From: Knufia peltigerae
Lineage: Eukaryota > Ascomycota > Eurotiomycetes > Chaetothyriales > Trichomeriaceae
Reading direction: 5' to 3'
DNA: 64,000 nucleotides
Assembly: GCA_030247855.1 (NCBI GenBank)
Contig: JAPDRN010000001.1
Coordinates: 372,001 to 436,000, forward strand
In this document: piece by piece, positions 22,507-33,364 of the stretch
Layout: every line of letters begins with the position of its first letter
Numbering within the stretch: the stretch's first letter is position 1
Made by a program: the position numbers and the translations under genes
The notes under the pieces: generated by a model
What the model saw: only the letters and a program-made list of their open reading frames with translations
Databases searched by the model: none
What the model was told of the DNA's origin: nothing

Positions 22507-23295
22507 ATGCACGTCCCCAGAGCAATCGTCTCGATGGTACTACTGCTCACTTCTCATGCCGGTTGTGCTCCAGTTGAAACACCGGAGCAACTTCAGCTGC
22601 CTCGGCTAGAAATCCAGTCCGAGATCAACAACCCGATTGACGTTGACAGTTTTAATTCCGCCTTCGTTGACGAAGATGAAAGTTCTTTACGGATTCCCTC
22701 CCGTTATGAATCCACCGTCCTCGGTCGACGCCTTCTCGGCCTTTCGAAAACGGGAGTCCTAACAACCGTCTTCCCAGAGAACACAACATCGTCTCGTGTG
22801 CCTGCGGATGTGGCCAACACCCCGATTGGGCTGCCGGATTATATTGCCTCATGTGAAGAGCCGAGCGGCAATCCAACTTTACTAGCGCTCACTGTGTCAA
22901 CGTCAACGAAGAATGCCGTGGCAGGGTCGAATGTGTCGCTCTCTCTGTCGTGGTGGGACGAGTACGTGCACCTAACACACAGGCAACCCTGGTCGGCTGC
23001 AAATCTGCCTCGACTAAGTATGATAGGATATCTTGAAGAGATGACTGCAGAAGAAGTTGAGAGCCACAATATTCCAAGCTGCTTTACAAGGGTACACGGT
23101 GACAGTGTGATGTGGCTGCCAGGCAAGAAATGGGCGGCACATAAAGGCCTTTGGATGAGGATGGTGGTAATGGAGGTTTATTGGATCGGTGGGTTTGGCG
23201 ACAGAAATTATATAGGTTGGTTTGACAGGGACGAATGGAAAGGCGTTGAAGAGAAAGAGTGGGCGAGCGTGCGATTGCCAGGAGAGAAAGCGTAG
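22507..23295 (+). CDS. CREG-like secreted protein
   Basis: Single-exon gene of 262 residues from the ATG at 22507. The N-terminal hydrophobic stretch (IVSMVLLLTSHAG) then Cys-Ala-Pro is a likely signal peptide. The rest fits the CREG beta-barrel family (split-barrel FMN-binding fold): residues like RRLLGLSKTGVLTTVFP near the start of the domain, FTRVHGDSVMWLPG, and the family's best conserved part VYWIGGFGDRNYIGWF close to the end. CREG members are secreted or vesicular glycoproteins whose role in fungi is unclear. Two NxT/NxS sites (NTTS, NVSL) could be glycosylated. The frame stays open for a few codons upstream, without an ATG. Confidence 0.85.
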   Translation: MHVPRAIVSMVLLLTSHAGCAPVETPEQLQLPRLEIQSEINNPIDVDSFNSAFVDEDESSLRIPSRYESTVLGRRLLGLSKTGVLTTVFPENTTSSRVPADVANTPIGLPDYIASCEEPSGNPTLLALTVSTSTKNAVAGSNVSLSLSWWDEYVHLTHRQPWSAANLPRLSMIGYLEEMTAEEVESHNIPSCFTRVHGDSVMWLPGKKWAAHKGLWMRMVVMEVYWIGGFGDRNYIGWFDRDEWKGVEEKEWASVRLPGEKA

Positions 23296-23723
23296 AGAAA
23301 GACCTTTGATGTCGAGAATCTCGAAAGCCTTCACTCATAGCTCTAGTATGCTCCATAGGTGTTGGTCAATACTTCTTCCGGAACGCCGCTTGCATTGTCC
23401 GCAGCTGCTTCAGATGGCGAACCTGGAGTATGGCTGAGGTTCTACACATGCAAACGAACTTGGAGCCGACGATGTATGATGTACTAGCCGGCACAGTCGT
23501 ATGTAGTGGTCAGAATGGCATTCAATTACAATATTGTGTGAAGCAGAGGGCGCCTCTCGGGTTGTACCGTAGAATCGAAGTGCTCCTGGTATTTGCGAAG
23601 CCTGGGGGGACGCAGTCGTTCTCGAAGATGCCGATTAGGAGGCGACTGGGCTTCTCGGAATGGAAGTACTGACCCAGTCGATAACGAGTAGCTTGACAAT
23701 GGTCTCCATCTGCAGAGATCACC
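23296..23723. other. Intergenic region between CREG-like gene and IPI1 (convergent)
   Basis: About 0.43 kb between two convergent genes. An open frame at 23430-23672 lacks protein character. Nothing supported. Confidence 0.5.
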
Positions 23724-24822
23724 TCACTTGTTTACAGCGCGCTCGAGTGTCTTCACCAATAGGCCCGAAGCGCGCCCAAGCTCCCCGCCCTCTTTCTTTG
23801 CGGTTTCAATACCAGCAACGATGAGCGGTTGAAAATGACTGTTGTAAACTCGAAGTCTGTCTTCTCTGTCGTCAAGAGTCTGCTTTTCGTCATCCTGTTG
23901 AACTCCGAAAAGGTTTAAATAGGCGTAAGGGTTGGATTTTTGAGGTATCATTATCCACCCCGTGTGCCACAGAGGAAAATCAGTCGCCACAGGATTGGGA
24001 GCAGACGATGAGATCCCATCACCCGAGAGTCCTTGTTGAAGAAATAAAGCAAGAACTTGCATGATTCGTGCCGTCGACTTTGCATCAGCGCTAAAACCCG
24101 CCTTGCCAGACGACCATTTGGTTGGATCGGACGATTTCCAGTCAAGAATGGAGGTAAAGCATTGCAGCGTTTGATACCACCCGCCCGGGCAAGAAACTAA
24201 TTCGGATCCTGCCAGCTCAATCAAACAGGACAGAAACTCGATAGAAGATACCCGAATGTCCTTGGATAAATGAGTCATACCGGCGCGAATGTAAGGAAGA
24301 ATCTTTGCGACATTATCCTTGACATCTTCCTTTGGCAAGGTCTGGAAGAGCTTGAGAAGCTGCGTCCTCACTGCTGCCGAGCCGTCCAACATCAGAGGAC
24401 ACAGGCTAGTGAGGAAGTTGTTCATTGTGATGGGGAGCGATTTCCCGCCTGGTGTCGCAGCAACGTATGTTGTCAAATACGCCAGAGCATCGCGACGTTG
24501 GGTATCGGCACGAGAATTCAGGAGAGAAACCTGATGAAGGAATACAGACGCTTGAGTTGGAGCATTGACGTCCAATTGTTGATTTAGCACGATAGCTGTG
24601 CATCTGATCAGTAGCCGACAAATCTCAACGTATGACTCAAGACTTCTTACCTTTGGACCTAAAGCTGGTATCTGTATGATTATCAGCCTTTGGTCTTGCT
24701 TTGCCGACTTTCAATTTCTGCTTCTGCTAGGACATTAGTCAAGGTAGGAGTTTGAGTGGGATTGCTGGGTTGACCTGAAAATCCTTCTTCTTCTCACGCT
24801 TCTTCTTTGCGCTGGACCCCAT
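23724..24822 (-). CDS. IPI1: IPI1, pre-rRNA processing protein (Rix1 complex)
   Basis: Subunit of the Rix1-Ipi1-Ipi3 complex, which acts on ITS2 processing and 60S maturation in the nucleus. Exons 24822-24775, 24723-24651 and 24595-23724 give 330 residues. The basic N-terminus MGSSAKKKREKKKDFQKQKL leads to KVGKARPKADNHTDTSFRSK and AIVLNQQLDVNAPTQASVFL, the family signature, then HEAT-like helices. The length matches fungal Ipi1. The first two introns cut the N-terminal signature into a 48-nt and a 73-nt exon, so the start is easily lost; the chosen ATG at 24822 gives the expected MGSSAKKK start. Like MAK16 at 9993-11047, it serves 60S assembly. Confidence 0.95.
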
Positions 24823-25496
24823 GTTGACTGCCGGAAGCCTAGCACAGTGTGTGTGAAGTCAACGGAGGAAGGACAGCATACAGAGTGTCGTGTAGAAGAT
24901 TTGCAATGACGGAGTCGCACGTACTCCGTACTTACATGGGGACTTGGGACTTTGCGATCGAAAAGATTTTGCACAAGCCTTGTGACGACTAAGGTTTAGC
25001 TCAACGGGCCGAGCCGCATGGGCAGGAGCGGAGTTGTCCAGGTTGTTTTTCTTTTCTGATTCCAGCAAAACTGCGTCCTCCGCCTGGCATTTCATGTTGT
25101 AATAGAAACCCTAGGATCTCTGCGCCGGCCTCGCCACGATCTCAGACTGTAAATGAACCTCATCGAGATTTCATCGTTGATGATTACCTTCGCTTGATCC
25201 ATTTGAAGCTTACTTCGACGACATTCTCCCCAGATTCTCCGGACCTCCTCTCCTTTCCCCCGTTCGTGTTCCAGCCCTAGTGCAGCTTCGCCTAACTCCA
25301 ACAAATTGCAGACATTTATCAGCGGCGGCCTAGAGACATGCGATAACTTATGAGACATATCTGCGGAGCCGGCTTGTTGATCTTGGGTTGCGATCATGGC
25401 ACAGATCAGCAAGGTCTGTCCCCCGGAATGTTTCTTCGTCTTCCAGGTTGTTAACAAGCTCGGTAGGACAATCCACATGGCCCTTCGATCGATGCG
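24823..25496. other. Divergent intergenic region of IPI1 and the roadblock gene
   Basis: About 0.67 kb. TACTCCGTA lies at 24922-24930. A possible tiny first exon of the next gene is at 25396-25413 (see that gene). A minus-strand open frame at 25092-25478 has no recognisable character. Confidence 0.45.
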
Positions 25497-26048
25497 ATGC
25501 TACGCGGTCTCACCGAACGGCCTAACGTGCAGTCTACTCTGATACTATCGAGAAAAGATGGATCAATCATACGAGCTACAGGACTCGATCGCTTGGGAAA
25601 ACCGGCCACTTCGAGCACAGATGCTTCCTACCGGTGGACGTCGCCTCAGCAAGACCCAAGGCCTGAGGCCGATACGGACGGAACAAACAAACGAGGGGAT
25701 GTGGATGACACTGGCAGCAAGCCACAGCCAGCAGAAGTACTTGCCGCATCTGTATTTCAATTTGTCAACAGTGCCAGCTCTTTAGGACAAACACTTGGAA
25801 GCACGTCTCGTAATATCTTTGGTGGAGACGCACCACTCACAACAGCAGGATACAACGCCATATCCAACGGATCAAAAAAGGAGGTGGTTGACGAAGAGAT
25901 AGATTTCCGGGATAGCGAGGACGAGGTTCAATTGCTTCGCCTGCGCATCAAACACCAAGAGATTATTATTTTCCCCGATGCCAATTACATTTGTTGCGTG
26001 GTCCAGAGAGCGGGCAAAGCAAGCAATGCCGTGGAAAGCAGAAGGTAA
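25497..26048 (+). CDS. Roadblock/LC7 domain protein (dynein light chain type)
   Basis: Roadblock/LC7 proteins act in dynein complexes or small GTPase regulation. The domain is split by a long insert: LTERPNVQSTLILSRKDGSI at the start and EDEVQLLRLRIKHQEIIIFP, then DANYICCVVQRA, at the end, with about 95 low-complexity residues in between. This gene has 183 residues from the ATG at 25497. An alternative is a spliced start: exon 25396-25413 (MAQISK), donor GTCTGT, acceptor at 25466, adding DNPHGPSIDA before MLRGL; it gives a family-like N-terminus but the donor is weak. Either start leaves the domain intact. Confidence 0.75.
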   Translation: MLRGLTERPNVQSTLILSRKDGSIIRATGLDRLGKPATSSTDASYRWTSPQQDPRPEADTDGTNKRGDVDDTGSKPQPAEVLAASVFQFVNSASSLGQTLGSTSRNIFGGDAPLTTAGYNAISNGSKKEVVDEEIDFRDSEDEVQLLRLRIKHQEIIIFPDANYICCVVQRAGKASNAVESRR

Positions 26049-28713
26049 CAGCCTCCACAAGGCGTTACGACATTCTCAGCTGGAGGTTGTTGATGCTTGA
26101 CTCGAGTCAGTCACTAGGCAACGTGGACGATGTCATTCCTCAACGAACTGCAGATCGAAACTACAATTGCATTGTTGTGTCCAGGATAGCGATAAGGCTG
26201 CACGCAACCACATGCAGACACATCATGCAATGTAACACTAAAATCACATGGGAGTTGAAATGGTCCAAGGAACGTCTTCAATGGTAATTTATGAAGGGCA
26301 CAGAATCCGATCGAGTCGTGGTGGCCTTCTTTGATTGACTTAGTGCCATGGACGGTTTATCTTTTGGCAAAGACGTTGTCCTGTTATCGCACAGACTGAT
26401 GCTTATCAACCCCAAGTTCGTGCTGTACCTCCCCTTATCACAGCCTCGCTAGCCTATCGAACTCGAGAACAAGAGCCTGCTATCACTTGGATACTTATCA
26501 CAACGTTACAAACACTTTCTTTTCCGCTGATCTCCTTGCACCTTATCGTGAAGCGTTCGGTAGAAGAAGAAAATTACTTAAGGATGTGAAAATCTCTATA
26601 AAGAATGCAAGTTTCGCGCCATTTCTGACGCTTCAGGCAGGAGTGGACTTCCACCGCAAACGTCGACGCATATGCCAACAACGTGGTATGGTACTCGTGG
26701 CTACGCGATCCAACATACACTGTACAAAGGACCATGTCCTGACTTCGCATGATTTCCCATTTCGGTCGTTGGCTCGAAAACAGCAGAGGTAGTGCATGAT
26801 GCAGGCACGATCCGGTGGTAGAAGAGAGAGGGACTGAATCTCACAAAGGGTGTCGCGGGACAATGATCATCCCACACGCCGTTTGAAGCCGTCAACTTGC
26901 TACGAAGCCCTGTCTTTCGAATCCTGCAAAGAGAATCTCGCTTGTAATATTGGCGATGCCGACACCTCGACGATGCAAGGACTGGCGAGCCGCTTCACTG
27001 TTTCACAAGAACTCTTCTTGATGTGCCGACTGAGAGATTTGAAATCAGCCCTTGCTGCGAATACGGGACCGTAATTCATCAATCTAGGACGTCGGAGGCA
27101 CACTCCAGAGTGGCTTGTCAGCAGCGAGGTGCGTCGACTAGGACCGACATGTACTAGTGTGGGGGTGAACGCATCTCAGGTCGATACAAATGTTCGACTA
27201 GACTGGCTGGAAGTGTTGCCCATCTCGTGAGGATTGGCCTATCCTTGCAATTGGGAAGGGGGAATATTTTCAAGATCGAGATCAACCGTTTCAATCGACT
27301 AACCAATCCATGTTGAATTGCTCGGACGAGTTCGACGAGTACGCTCAACCATCGATCTCTACGAGAGAACAGTGCCAGGCTATGCAATCTTGAAAGTGCT
27401 TCTCGACAGCATGTGATCGGCATTGGCCAGGGTCCATGGGTGGAGCGATCATCAGGCTGAGCAGGCGACTCGAGGCTTGGAATTTCACCCGGCGAGAAGA
27501 GGTGTGCGGCGGTGATGCTGATGACGGGTGATGATGGTGCTGCTAGCAGAAGGTGGCACCCAAGAAGCCGGCGAAGGAGTGGAAGTGGAGGCTCATTATT
27601 GAACAGGGGTGATGCCTGTTCCAAGAACGACCCTTGTGGCCCGCCGAGTCGACCGATTATCGTGCTAAGCCTGCACCTAATTGCACCCGAACGCACTTAC
27701 TTCCACACTACCAGAACCCTCTGAACTGCTGGGATCATGGCCTTACCACCGCTATCAGCGAGTTTCATCCATTTATCCCGCAGAGCCTTCTAGGCCCCGA
27801 CGTGCCCAACGAAGAAGTATCGAAGCCGGCGACACTGGGTTTGTTTTCTGCTACGAAGATGTGATACTGGGAGCCAGAAGAATAGTTTCTTCTCTCAAAT
27901 CCTTCCCTCATGTGAAAGCCAACAAGTCAAGCAACCATACTCTCAAATGTCCTCCTCGTACGGAGTATTTTGCGGCCTTTCATCGCTCTACGCTAAAACA
28001 AAAATGGATCGCCAGGTAGGTTGCTCGCGTGCCCGTTACAGTTATGGTCATCACGCATCGTCCAAGCCCGACTATTTCAGGATGCCCTTGGCCCAACCGA
28101 AACCCGCAAGTCCGGTCTGCGTTCTGCCGATAACTTACGTACGTCCTCAGCACCAACCGACGAGCCTCATCCTTGCTCTTGATCGACTCAAGGACTCGGT
28201 GACTCGTATGGCAGTGCGATGCCTCTTGAACGGTCAGGTTCAAGCTGGTCGAGACAAGACGACAAAGTTGTTCATGGAGAGCACGTACAAGTCGTCCTTT
28301 TCTACGATATCAAGATAACGGATGGGTAGCTTCCTGCCCTTAGTGACTTGCGGTGCAGAACATCGGCTGTTCAAGGAGATATCTTTATGACTCGTGTATC
28401 TGTGGTGTTGGTCAGGCACAACAACATTATTCCAATTGGCTGTTAACGTCAAAACCAACGGCTCTGGGCTGCACAGCTCCTTTCTCAGTCAATGTCATAG
28501 GTATAGCCAAAGTTGGTTCGACTGCGTGAATACATCGTTCAGGGCAAATGCCTAGGAAAGCCCTACCTTTCGATGATCATGAATATACATGAACCCCCCC
28601 AATGGCATAAAGTCTTAGAATTCTTGCAAAAGCGAGATGGATTGTATGAATTGCTCGCAATGCAACTGACCATAATTCGGTCGATCTCAGGTGAACAGCA
28701 GAGTTATTGCTGA

Positions 28714-29588
28714 TCAGCATTGCGATGTATCATAAGGGGTGCTAGGGTCACGATTCGTAGGACGAGTCTCAGAAATGAGATGGCGAGGGCTGGGGGACCC
28801 TTGAGGTGCGACATGAGCCAGATCGGCGGTGCCGGATGTCCCAGTCGGGCCAGCAGTCGAAGGCTCGAGGCCGGTTAAATTCAAGTCTGCACCCCCAGAC
28901 CACTTTGTGAATCCTCCCGGCATCTGATCTACATATTGCGACAATATCAATTGGTCCTGCGAAAAGCCTAGAGTGTCTCGAGTACAAGTACAGTATGTCA
29001 GACCCTTCATGAAGCGACAAATAACACTGGATGGTCGTTTCGCATTTGACATCAAAGACTGGGAAGAGACATCTTCCCACAGAATCAAATGATTTTCCGA
29101 CTGCAGCAAGTCATGGCCTTTACATAGTTACCACCCACGCTAAGGACAGACGATGGATTCTGTCCAGCATTGGGTATCAAGCAGTCTTGATCCTTGGGAG
29201 GGATGGAATGGACGGCTACAGCTCGGAAGTTGTACAAGGCGCGCCAAAGGGATTGCCCATGTGCCTTTGCTCGAAAGTGTGGATATGGTGTTTGGTCTTG
29301 ACGGGAAGAGGCCGAATTTCGAGACGCGTTGATGGAGTCGAACAGCACATGCTTCTGGGGCAATTCACACGCGAGCTACCGAATGGAGAGACCAGGCGTG
29401 GCAACCTTGGTGGTACATATCCGGCACAAATGCTGATCTAGTGCTCGTATCTGTTCGGAGAGAGACGCGGGAAAAGTAGGAATCGTGGCGGCGGCGCTCT
29501 GGGCTAATAAGCAATTGTTGGGTTCCAAGAGAACGGAAGAGGGTGCGACTTTGACATCGGTCCCAAGGACGACTTCCCATCCATCCAT
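28714..29588 (-). pseudogene. Possible degenerate or unresolved gene
   Basis: Three adjacent minus-strand open stretches look protein-like but need two doubtful joins. The first begins at the ATG at 29588 (MDGWEVVLGTDVKVAPSSVL) and has a C-x2-C pair (LCRIC). The second (about 29363-29130) reads KHVLFDSINASRNS onward after a possible acceptor. The third, to the stop at 28714, includes DQLILSQYVDQMPGGF and a Pro/Ser/Thr-rich end. Between the second and third the available splice sites would give an intron near 30 nt or less, too short. It may be a decayed regulatory gene, or chance. Confidence 0.25.
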
Positions 29589-32016
29589 TAACTGGCTGCC
29601 GGGATTAGTGGCCGCTGAGGATCCACCAAGTCAAGTCGGTGATGAGGCCTGTTTCGCTGTTTATAGGTTTTCAGGCCGATGCAGGCCAGTCAAGCTCGGT
29701 ACTGGGTTCCAGCTGCTGGCAAGCCGGGTGCAGGGGAGCATGGACAATTTCCGACCACTTGAACGATCGGAGAGGAACCGAGACGGCGGTGGTGGTGGTG
29801 ATGTTGCAGTTGCCAAGGACTGTACTGTAGTTGCATCTCAAGCATTCACGAAAAAGTACCGCCGCAGTTGATACTATCGCCTTCTGGCCAAAGCGTTTAC
29901 TGGTACAGTACAGTATAGGCGGCTCTTTTGTGGATGGGTGCTGATGGATTCAACATCACCCAGGTCACTGGAGTAACAACAACAACAACAACACTATGGC
30001 AGCTCCAGTCCACTACGAACGGGAGAGATGGCGAACTGCGGGAGATGAGTAGCCCTTCACTCCTTGACGACCAAGCTGGGTCAGCGAAAATTGTATAGGG
30101 AGGACACGGGACCTACGATCAAACCAGCAGCTACCCAACAACCGCCACTCGAATTGACGACTCCATTATTGACTGACTACTGGGCAGTTGTAATCATAGA
30201 TTTAGATAGGTTGTGTTTCCTTCACCAATACTTGATAGTCATCAAGCAAGATCCGGACATCAAGACACCGAAGGCCACATGTTGACTAGGTAGTGGTGGA
30301 GCAATTCGCACACTGTCGAGTTGCTGGATCAAGTACTTCGTATCGTTGAGGGAGGGGCATACGCGAATATAATGTAGGGACTACGAGTACGAGCGCCTGT
30401 CAAACAGCCTGATGCAATGATGGACTGATGGATACTTACATGTATGCAAGCCCTGTGGAGGTTGATGGTGGATTCTGGATACCTTATTGTACTCGTAAAT
30501 TGTACAGTACTCTGTACTTCTAGCACAGTGCTCGTAGACCAGGGATCCCCCTATTCAGGTATCTAGGCCCTGTCGTAGGCTAAGCCAGCCTCGGGGCGTC
30601 ATGAACAGAATCCCCCAGGCACCTCGACCGGGGGCTTGCTTAGTTGCTTCATGGCCCGCCTCGTGTTCCGTGGCTTCGGCCTTGCTTCTCTCACATGTCT
30701 CGAAGCACGAGGGATGGGCCAGCCTGGTCTGCCAGTCGTCATAACCAAAACAAAAAACAAAACTCAATCACTATGCTTTTGCTCACCTCCTGATGGCCAG
30801 ATGCACACGAGATGGCAAAATTTTTCATGTCGCATGCAGCTGACTTTCGGCATTCGCCTGAGGTGTGGTGATTCTGATCCAACATTTACAGCGAGTTGTT
30901 GCAACCCAGAGGATGGCTACGGGAAAACTTACGTGGAAATCGCTCAGTCGCATTTTTCGCTGATTCTGTCGCTCTTCCGAGAGCGCAATAGCGACATGGA
31001 CGGTTCACGAGACAGTGGCCTGGCCAGTGCTGCTAACGGGGCGACATCCTTCGATGTAGAAACAGTGCCACCCGAACAGAAATACCAAAAGCTGCCACGG
31101 CTGATTGTCACAGCTTCTGTATGCAAGATACTTGGAGTTAACATGTACCGACCGATGCGAAATAGCAACAATGCATGCATCAACAGGCTACCAAGGGTTG
31201 GCCCTCCACGTCCTTGTAGGGAGCATGGCATTGCATTATTGTTCTTATTACCAAGTGCTCTGCGTACTGCGTAGGAGAGAACAACGCCTATGATTATAGC
31301 CGACGCAGTAAGCAGGCTGACTACAGGACAATCGCCGTCAAGGCTCAGCATCTCCCACGCGACGGCCGGAAGAACCATATCCACCAAACCCACGCTACTG
31401 CACCCTTTTGGCGAACCTTTGACCCGAAAGATGGATCGCTTAAAATAAGGACGAAGGCCAGAGGGGGAGAGTGTGCCAGCCTCGAGTCCACCCGTCAGGC
31501 CAATGCTCAAACACCCTTGTCTGTGCAAGTACAATAGGCAGCTCACCGATGGGCCCCCCGAAGCCTTCCAGGCGTTTGCCCCTCCCGGCCACTGGCACGT
31601 TCCTCATCTCCTCCATCCCGGTCAACTCGTCACTTCCGCAGCTGGTGTACGGAGTACGAGTATGCCCTTTACGAGGACGACTACTGTGCCCCTCCTTCCA
31701 GTCTGCCGAATAGACGATCGGTGCCTTTCGTATACCCTGCACACTTCAACAGGTTCCATGCGCCTTTGCTGGCTCATTCGCACTGTCGGTCAGTCTTGAC
31801 CCTGGGGGCTGTTTTTTCAACGAGTAGCACCCCTCTACCAAGCACTGCTGACGTCGAGCAGGAAGGAACAGATCCATCGGTAATTCGCCACCATTCCACT
31901 GCGCCCGAACTCGAGTTTCGACGATCGAGTCGAAGGTGGAAACCCTACTGTAAACTCTCGTTGCTTTCTGACAGACACTATGGCTCCAGCGACCTAAGCA
32001 ATAGAATGTTGCCATG

Positions 32017-32622
32017 CTACGGTACTATGTACGCAATATCCCGAGGCATGGAGGCTGCGATGCTGTCACTGGCCGTGCAGGAGGTCCTAGCCCGCTCATG
32101 GGTGTCCACAGGCGCCATGTCGATACTCGACCCGTGGTGCTCCGAATGTGGTCCATTCCCTGCGGACGGGGCGCATCGGCCAACGAGAAAGGAAGAAAAG
32201 GGTCGTAGAAGAGCAGATCCAGGGTATAATCCGTCTATTGGGCCGTTTTTGAGTGGCTGTCTTAAGGGTGAAACTCGATCTGAAGCCGCTGGTGGGAATA
32301 TTCTCTCCTCCCTGGCCTTCTCGGCATTACCTTGTTCGTCCAGAGGGGCCTCGCGGGGCGTGGTGAGCCTGGTGCGTCTGGAGAGGCATGGGCTTTCGAG
32401 AGAGATCGTCTCCCAACTGCTGTGATTGTACCGTCTGCTATTATTGCTACGGATGCTCCATTGCTCCATCTGCTGGGGAATGGGAGAGGTGTCGTGTGCG
32501 TGTCTGTGTGCTTGTTGGGTCCGTAGCTCAAGATTTGTAGACATACACTCGTCGGGACCAGGCGTGGGAGTCACAGTTACCCTACCTAGGTATGGTACTC
32601 TGTAGGTGCACGTAGGCATCAA
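32017..32622 (-). CDS. Doubtful hypothetical open frame, 201 residues
   Basis: Not recognised. The frame reads as a disordered, Ser/Pro/Arg-rich protein with no motif (for example ECMSTNLELRTQQAH, FSSFLVGRCAPSAG). It lies about 0.7 kb upstream of, and opposite to, the AreA-type gene. The opposite strand also has a 234-residue open frame, so the lack of stops may reflect base composition only. Confidence 0.2.
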   Translation of the reverse strand: MMPTCTYRVPYLGRVTVTPTPGPDECMSTNLELRTQQAHRHAHDTSPIPQQMEQWSIRSNNSRRYNHSSWETISLESPCLSRRTRLTTPREAPLDEQGNAEKAREERIFPPAASDRVSPLRQPLKNGPIDGLYPGSALLRPFSSFLVGRCAPSAGNGPHSEHHGSSIDMAPVDTHERARTSCTASDSIAASMPRDIAYIVP

Positions 32623-33364
32623 TCCCCTTCTTCCACCCGGAGTACGTCAGGCTTCTAACCCGGGCACTGGATTAAAGGCAGAGGTATCTATGTATCTGTC
32701 CGAGTAATGGCGAAACCTCCGATCTCTCAATCCTTCGATCTACTACTATCCGTCGACGAGTCCAACAATATCCGTCCTGTTAGCCGTTCTCTCGAATCAG
32801 GCCTCGAATTATTGCCCCCCCAAAGGGAGCTCCAATTTCCTCCACTAGGGTCTCATTAGCCGGCAGCTTCAGCAGCACTAATGCGCCCATCCTTTTAACC
32901 CTGGCCGCACTTGACGCACACACCTCTTTGCCAAAGAGCAAGCGTCAAGCCTCCCAAACCCACCCTGCACCATCCTGCGCCGCTGGGAATCCTCGTCCAA
33001 TGCCTCTCTTCTCCCGTTCATAGGTTGTGTGCCTCTTGACCCTGCAAACCTCCCACCTTGCGACCGACACCGAAGCCAATACCTCAGGCTCATTCCCTGC
33101 CCTTCTCTCCTGTCGGCTCGACTTTTTTTCTCTCGTGGTGGTTGATGACACTACTGCCCTTGCCGCTCACCAGACACTTTCTAAGAAACACCCATAACGC
33201 ATTCCGAGTCTTTTTTTCCCACCACGCCCACTACATCATTTCGTATAGCTGCGCCTGCTGATGCTATACCTGGACTGCGTCGTCCTCCTCCTCCACCATA
33301 ATCATCATCATCGTTTCCTTTTCATCCGGCCTGCTGCACGCGACGCTTCCACTCGACCCCGGTG

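Larger units (their letters stand above)
26049..33364. other. Gene-poor 7.3 kb upstream of the AreA-type gene
   Basis: No gene here reaches good support. TACGGAGTA occurs at 27959-27967 and 31648-31656. The last kilobase (about 32.6-33.36 kb) is CT-rich on the plus strand, as in a fungal 5' leader, and ends in CCT/CAT-rich tracts. AreA-type genes are known for long leaders and promoters. Two minus-strand stretches look partly protein-like: 28714-29588 and 32017-32622 (listed separately). Short AAC repeats lie near 29973-29993. Confidence 0.5.

Noticed and set aside
24980..25040. Possible tRNA A-box (TTTAGCTCAACGGG)
   Set aside because: No B box follows at the right distance.
27154..27696. 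180-residue minus-strand open frame
   Set aside because: Leu/Arg/Ser-rich, no motif, no splice partner; looks like chance.
30636..31274. 212-residue plus-strand open frame opposed by a 200-residue minus-strand frame
   Set aside because: Both strands are open over the same DNA and neither has recognisable protein character, although the minus frame has one hydrophobic stretch.
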